Part shown: positions 41,450-43,558 of the stretch, in pieces
Layout: each line of letters starts with the position of its first letter
How positions within the stretch are numbered: the first letter of the stretch is position 1
DNA from: Firmicutes bacterium UBA4845
GTDB taxonomy: Bacteria > Bacillota > Clostridia > Tissierellales > Sedimentibacteraceae
Assembly (NCBI GenBank): GCA_002399975.1
Contig: DHER01000079.1
Span: forward strand, 1-43,558
DNA length: 43,558 nt
Direction of reading: 5' to 3'
Notes under the pieces: generated by a model
The model's input: the letters and a program-made list of their open reading frames with translations, nothing else
Databases searched by the model: none
Told to the model about the DNA's origin: nothing
Made by a program: the position numbers and the translations under genes

Positions 41450-42883
41450 ATGAAAGAACTTAATATTATTTCTGGGATAAAACAGTATCGAAGTGAAGTA
41501 GATACAAATTTTCATATGCCTGGTCATAAAGGGAAACATGGTATTTTGGAGGAAATAGGGAACAATTTAAGTTTTTACGACATTACTGAAACTTTAGGCA
41601 CAGACAATTTGCATTACCCCACAGGTTTTTTAAAAGATGCCATGGATTATATAGCAAAAACTTACGGAACAAAGAAATCGTATATGGTCGTTAACGGGAC
41701 ATCTTGTGGAATCATATCATCCATAATGGCATGTACTAATCCCGGAGATAAGATAATTGTGCAGAGAGACTGTCATAAATCCGTTTATAATGCTTGTATA
41801 TTAGGAGATTTAAAGCTATATTATTTGTATCCTGAATTTAACAAGAAGCATGGTTTGAATTTCAGCATAAGCTTGGAAAAATTAGAGCATATGCTAATAG
41901 ATAATCCGGATGTAAAAATGGTGGTATTAACATATCCTACATTTTATGGAATTTGTTTTGATGTAAAAAAAGCAGCAGAGATAGTCCATAAGTACGGCAA
42001 AATTCTTATGATAGATGAAGCTCACGGTTCACACCTGCATTTCTGCAGCGAACTGTTGCCGCCGTCGGCTGAAAGCTCAGGAGCAGATATTGTTACACAA
42101 AGCACACATAAAACACTTCCATGCCTGACGCAAGGCTCAATATTGCATATTTGCTCTGATAGGGTAAATACAAGTAACATTGAATCAATGCTTAGGATAT
42201 TTCAGACTACATCTCCGTCATATATCCTTATGGCTTCAATTGAAAACGCAGTTTATTGGATGAATAAATACGGTGAAGCAAGATTAAAAAAGAATATAGA
42301 GGAATTTAAAAAAAGAACGCTTGAACTGAGAAGTATGGGTATAAATGTATTAGAGGATGAATTTCTTATTAGCGAAGGATGTTATGATTTTGATGCTACA
42401 AGAGCTGTAATCAGCATGAGTGAATTAGGTATTACAGGTACTGAATTGCAGGAAATGCTGAGATACAATTATAAAATACAAATGGAATTTGCAGATCTGC
42501 AGTATACTGTGGGATACATTACGGCTACTGATGAAGTAGAAGATATAGACAGGTTATTTGATGCGGTGAAGGAAATTTATTTGAGGGAAAGTAAAAACAA
42601 AGAAAAGAGAGAAATTGTTGAAATAGAACCTTTTCCTCAATTGCAGCATGAAAGAAAAATGCGCAAAGCTTTTTATGCCGAGAATGAGCTGATTGATTTT
42701 GACGATGCAATAGGCAGAACTTCTGCAGAGTTCATTATACCATATCCGCCGGGAATCCCTGTGGTTTGCCCGGGAGAAATAATTACACAGGATATTGTTG
42801 ATTATGTTAAAGTTATGATTGAAAATAATATTAATGTAAACGGTGTTGATAAAAATAATCATGTGAGAGTTGTTGTTAGATGA
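41450..42883 (+). CDS. Orn/Lys/Arg decarboxylase family PLP enzyme (YaaO-like)
   Basis: This 477-residue fold type I PLP enzyme has the N-terminal FHMPGHKGKHG motif and NGTSCGIISSIMACTNPGDK. The cofactor aspartate lies in LMIDEAHGSH, and the Schiff-base lysine is Lys221 in STHKTLPCLTQGS. A C-terminal decarboxylase domain follows (PFPQLQHERKMRKAFYAENE, EFIIPYPPGIPVVCPGEII). It is the short form without the N-terminal wing domain of the inducible E. coli enzymes, like B. subtilis YaaO/SpeA. Substrate (Arg, Lys or Orn) is not decidable. It is followed directly by tmk, the same order as yaaO-tmk. The 3' end overlaps tmk (ATGA). Confidence 0.9.
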   Translation: MKELNIISGIKQYRSEVDTNFHMPGHKGKHGILEEIGNNLSFYDITETLGTDNLHYPTGFLKDAMDYIAKTYGTKKSYMVVNGTSCGIISSIMACTNPGDKIIVQRDCHKSVYNACILGDLKLYYLYPEFNKKHGLNFSISLEKLEHMLIDNPDVKMVVLTYPTFYGICFDVKKAAEIVHKYGKILMIDEAHGSHLHFCSELLPPSAESSGADIVTQSTHKTLPCLTQGSILHICSDRVNTSNIESMLRIFQTTSPSYILMASIENAVYWMNKYGEARLKKNIEEFKKRTLELRSMGINVLEDEFLISEGCYDFDATRAVISMSELGITGTELQEMLRYNYKIQMEFADLQYTVGYITATDEVEDIDRLFDAVKEIYLRESKNKEKREIVEIEPFPQLQHERKMRKAFYAENELIDFDDAIGRTSAEFIIPYPPGIPVVCPGEIITQDIVDYVKVMIENNINVNGVDKNNHVRVVVR

Positions 42884-43533
42884 AGGAAACAAATGAAACA
42901 AATGAAACAAATAGAATAAATAAAATGAAGGGAATCTTCATAGTACTAGAAGGCCCAGATGGTTCCGGAAAAAGTACAGTTGCTAAAAAAATAGGTGATT
43001 ACTACAGTAGCAAAGGTAGAAAAATAGAATTTACTAGAGAGCCCGGAGGAACTAAAATAAGTGAAAAATTAAGAGATATTATTTTAGATAATAATAATAA
43101 AGAAATGGATTATAGGACAGAAGCTTTACTATATGCCGCTTCAAGAGCACAGCTTGTTTCTGAAAAAATAAAGCCTTGGCTGAATGAGGGTAAAATAGTT
43201 ATAAGTGAAAGATATGTTTATTCAAGTCTTGTATATCAGGGATTAGGCAGAGGATTAGGTATTGAGGAAGTAAAAAAAATAAATGATTTTGCCATTGCAA
43301 AAGTTAAACCGGACATGGTACTGTTCTTAGACATTAATCCTGAAAAAGGGTTAAAAAGGAAATTGAATGTTGGAGGAGACAGGCTTGAAAATGAAGACAT
43401 TTCATTTCACTGGAAAGTGTATGAAGGCTATAAGAAGCTTGCAGGGCGTTTCCCGGAAATAATAACAATAGACGCTGAAAGAACGGTTGATGAAATATTT
43501 GGTGATATTAAAAAAATAATTAATTCAATATAA
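42880..43533 (+). CDS. tmk: Thymidylate kinase
   Basis: This 217-residue enzyme (from ATG 42880) phosphorylates dTMP to dTDP. Motifs are the P-loop EGPDGSGKST, DRY-like ISERYVYSSLVYQG, and the TREPGGTKISEKLR block. The lid region GLGRGLGIEE follows. The N-terminus carries an extra 15 residues (MKETNETNETNRINK) before the usual family start MKGIFIVLEG at ATG 42925. Neither start has a clear ribosome binding site. ATG 42880 overlaps the decarboxylase stop and would be coupled. The extra stretch is a tandem repeat. Confidence 0.93.
   Translation: MKETNETNETNRINKMKGIFIVLEGPDGSGKSTVAKKIGDYYSSKGRKIEFTREPGGTKISEKLRDIILDNNNKEMDYRTEALLYAASRAQLVSEKIKPWLNEGKIVISERYVYSSLVYQGLGRGLGIEEVKKINDFAIAKVKPDMVLFLDINPEKGLKRKLNVGGDRLENEDISFHWKVYEGYKKLAGRFPEIITIDAERTVDEIFGDIKKIINSI
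42886..42912 (+). repeat. Three perfect copies of a 9-bp repeat at the tmk 5' end
   Basis: GAAACAAAT occurs three times in tandem, encoding Glu-Thr-Asn three times between the two candidate start codons of tmk. Copy-number changes would keep frame. Confidence 0.85.
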
Positions 43534-43558
43534 GAATATTAAATATATTATTATTTAT

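Overview
The window looks like a chromosomal segment of an anaerobic, spore-forming, low-GC Gram-positive bacterium (class Clostridia). The DNA is AT-rich, and most genes have strong AGGAGG-type ribosome binding sites. It carries sporulation-linked genes (spoVG, spoVT, bofA), a Gram-positive PolC, a six-gene Rnf complex, a V-type ATPase, and fermentation kinase/transacylase genes (buk, pta). An amino-acid fermenter related to Sedimentibacter or Tissierellales would fit, but the genus is my guess.

Layout. 1-355 is the orfA end of an IS3-family element, cut by the window edge. 356-757 is a broken phage baseplate-hub-like gene abutting the IS end. 815-9440 is a complete V-ATPase operon in the Enterococcus hirae order (F-I-K-E-C-G-A-B-D), followed by a single-domain riboflavin kinase. 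10124-15638 holds pta and polC. 15776-18986 holds a minus-strand protein of unknown function, a small secreted FMN-binding protein and a cysteine-desulfurase-like enzyme. 19267-27841 is the purR-spoVG-glmU-pth-mfd-prsA-spoVT block, a compact version of the Bacillus subtilis origin-proximal cluster. 28009-33123 holds butyrate kinase, a WYL regulator divergent from a Y-family polymerase/YolD pair, a small cysteine protein and tRNA-Leu(GAG). 33397-38254 is rnfCDGEAB. 38481-43533 holds pncB, an ArAE/FUSC membrane protein, bofA, a 42-codon membrane micro-ORF, an Orn/Lys/Arg decarboxylase and tmk.

How it fits together. Rnf couples reduced ferredoxin oxidation to NAD reduction and ion export. The V-ATPase rotor subunit carries all five residues of the E. 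hirae sodium site, so the ATPase probably works on Na+. Pta and Buk serve acyl-phosphate ATP formation. Flavin genes (riboflavin kinase, RnfG, RnfD, secreted FMN protein) recur. Almost everything is on the + strand, which is probably the leading strand.

I found no CRISPR array, restriction or defence island, toxin-antitoxin pair, riboswitch or complete mobile element. Most of the window is ordinary core genome. The most unusual signal is at 41120-41333. There, a promoter is embedded so that one arm of a 10-bp inverted repeat lies between its -35 and -10 boxes, while the other arm covers the ribosome binding site of a 42-codon membrane peptide. This resembles the phage T4 gene e translational switch.
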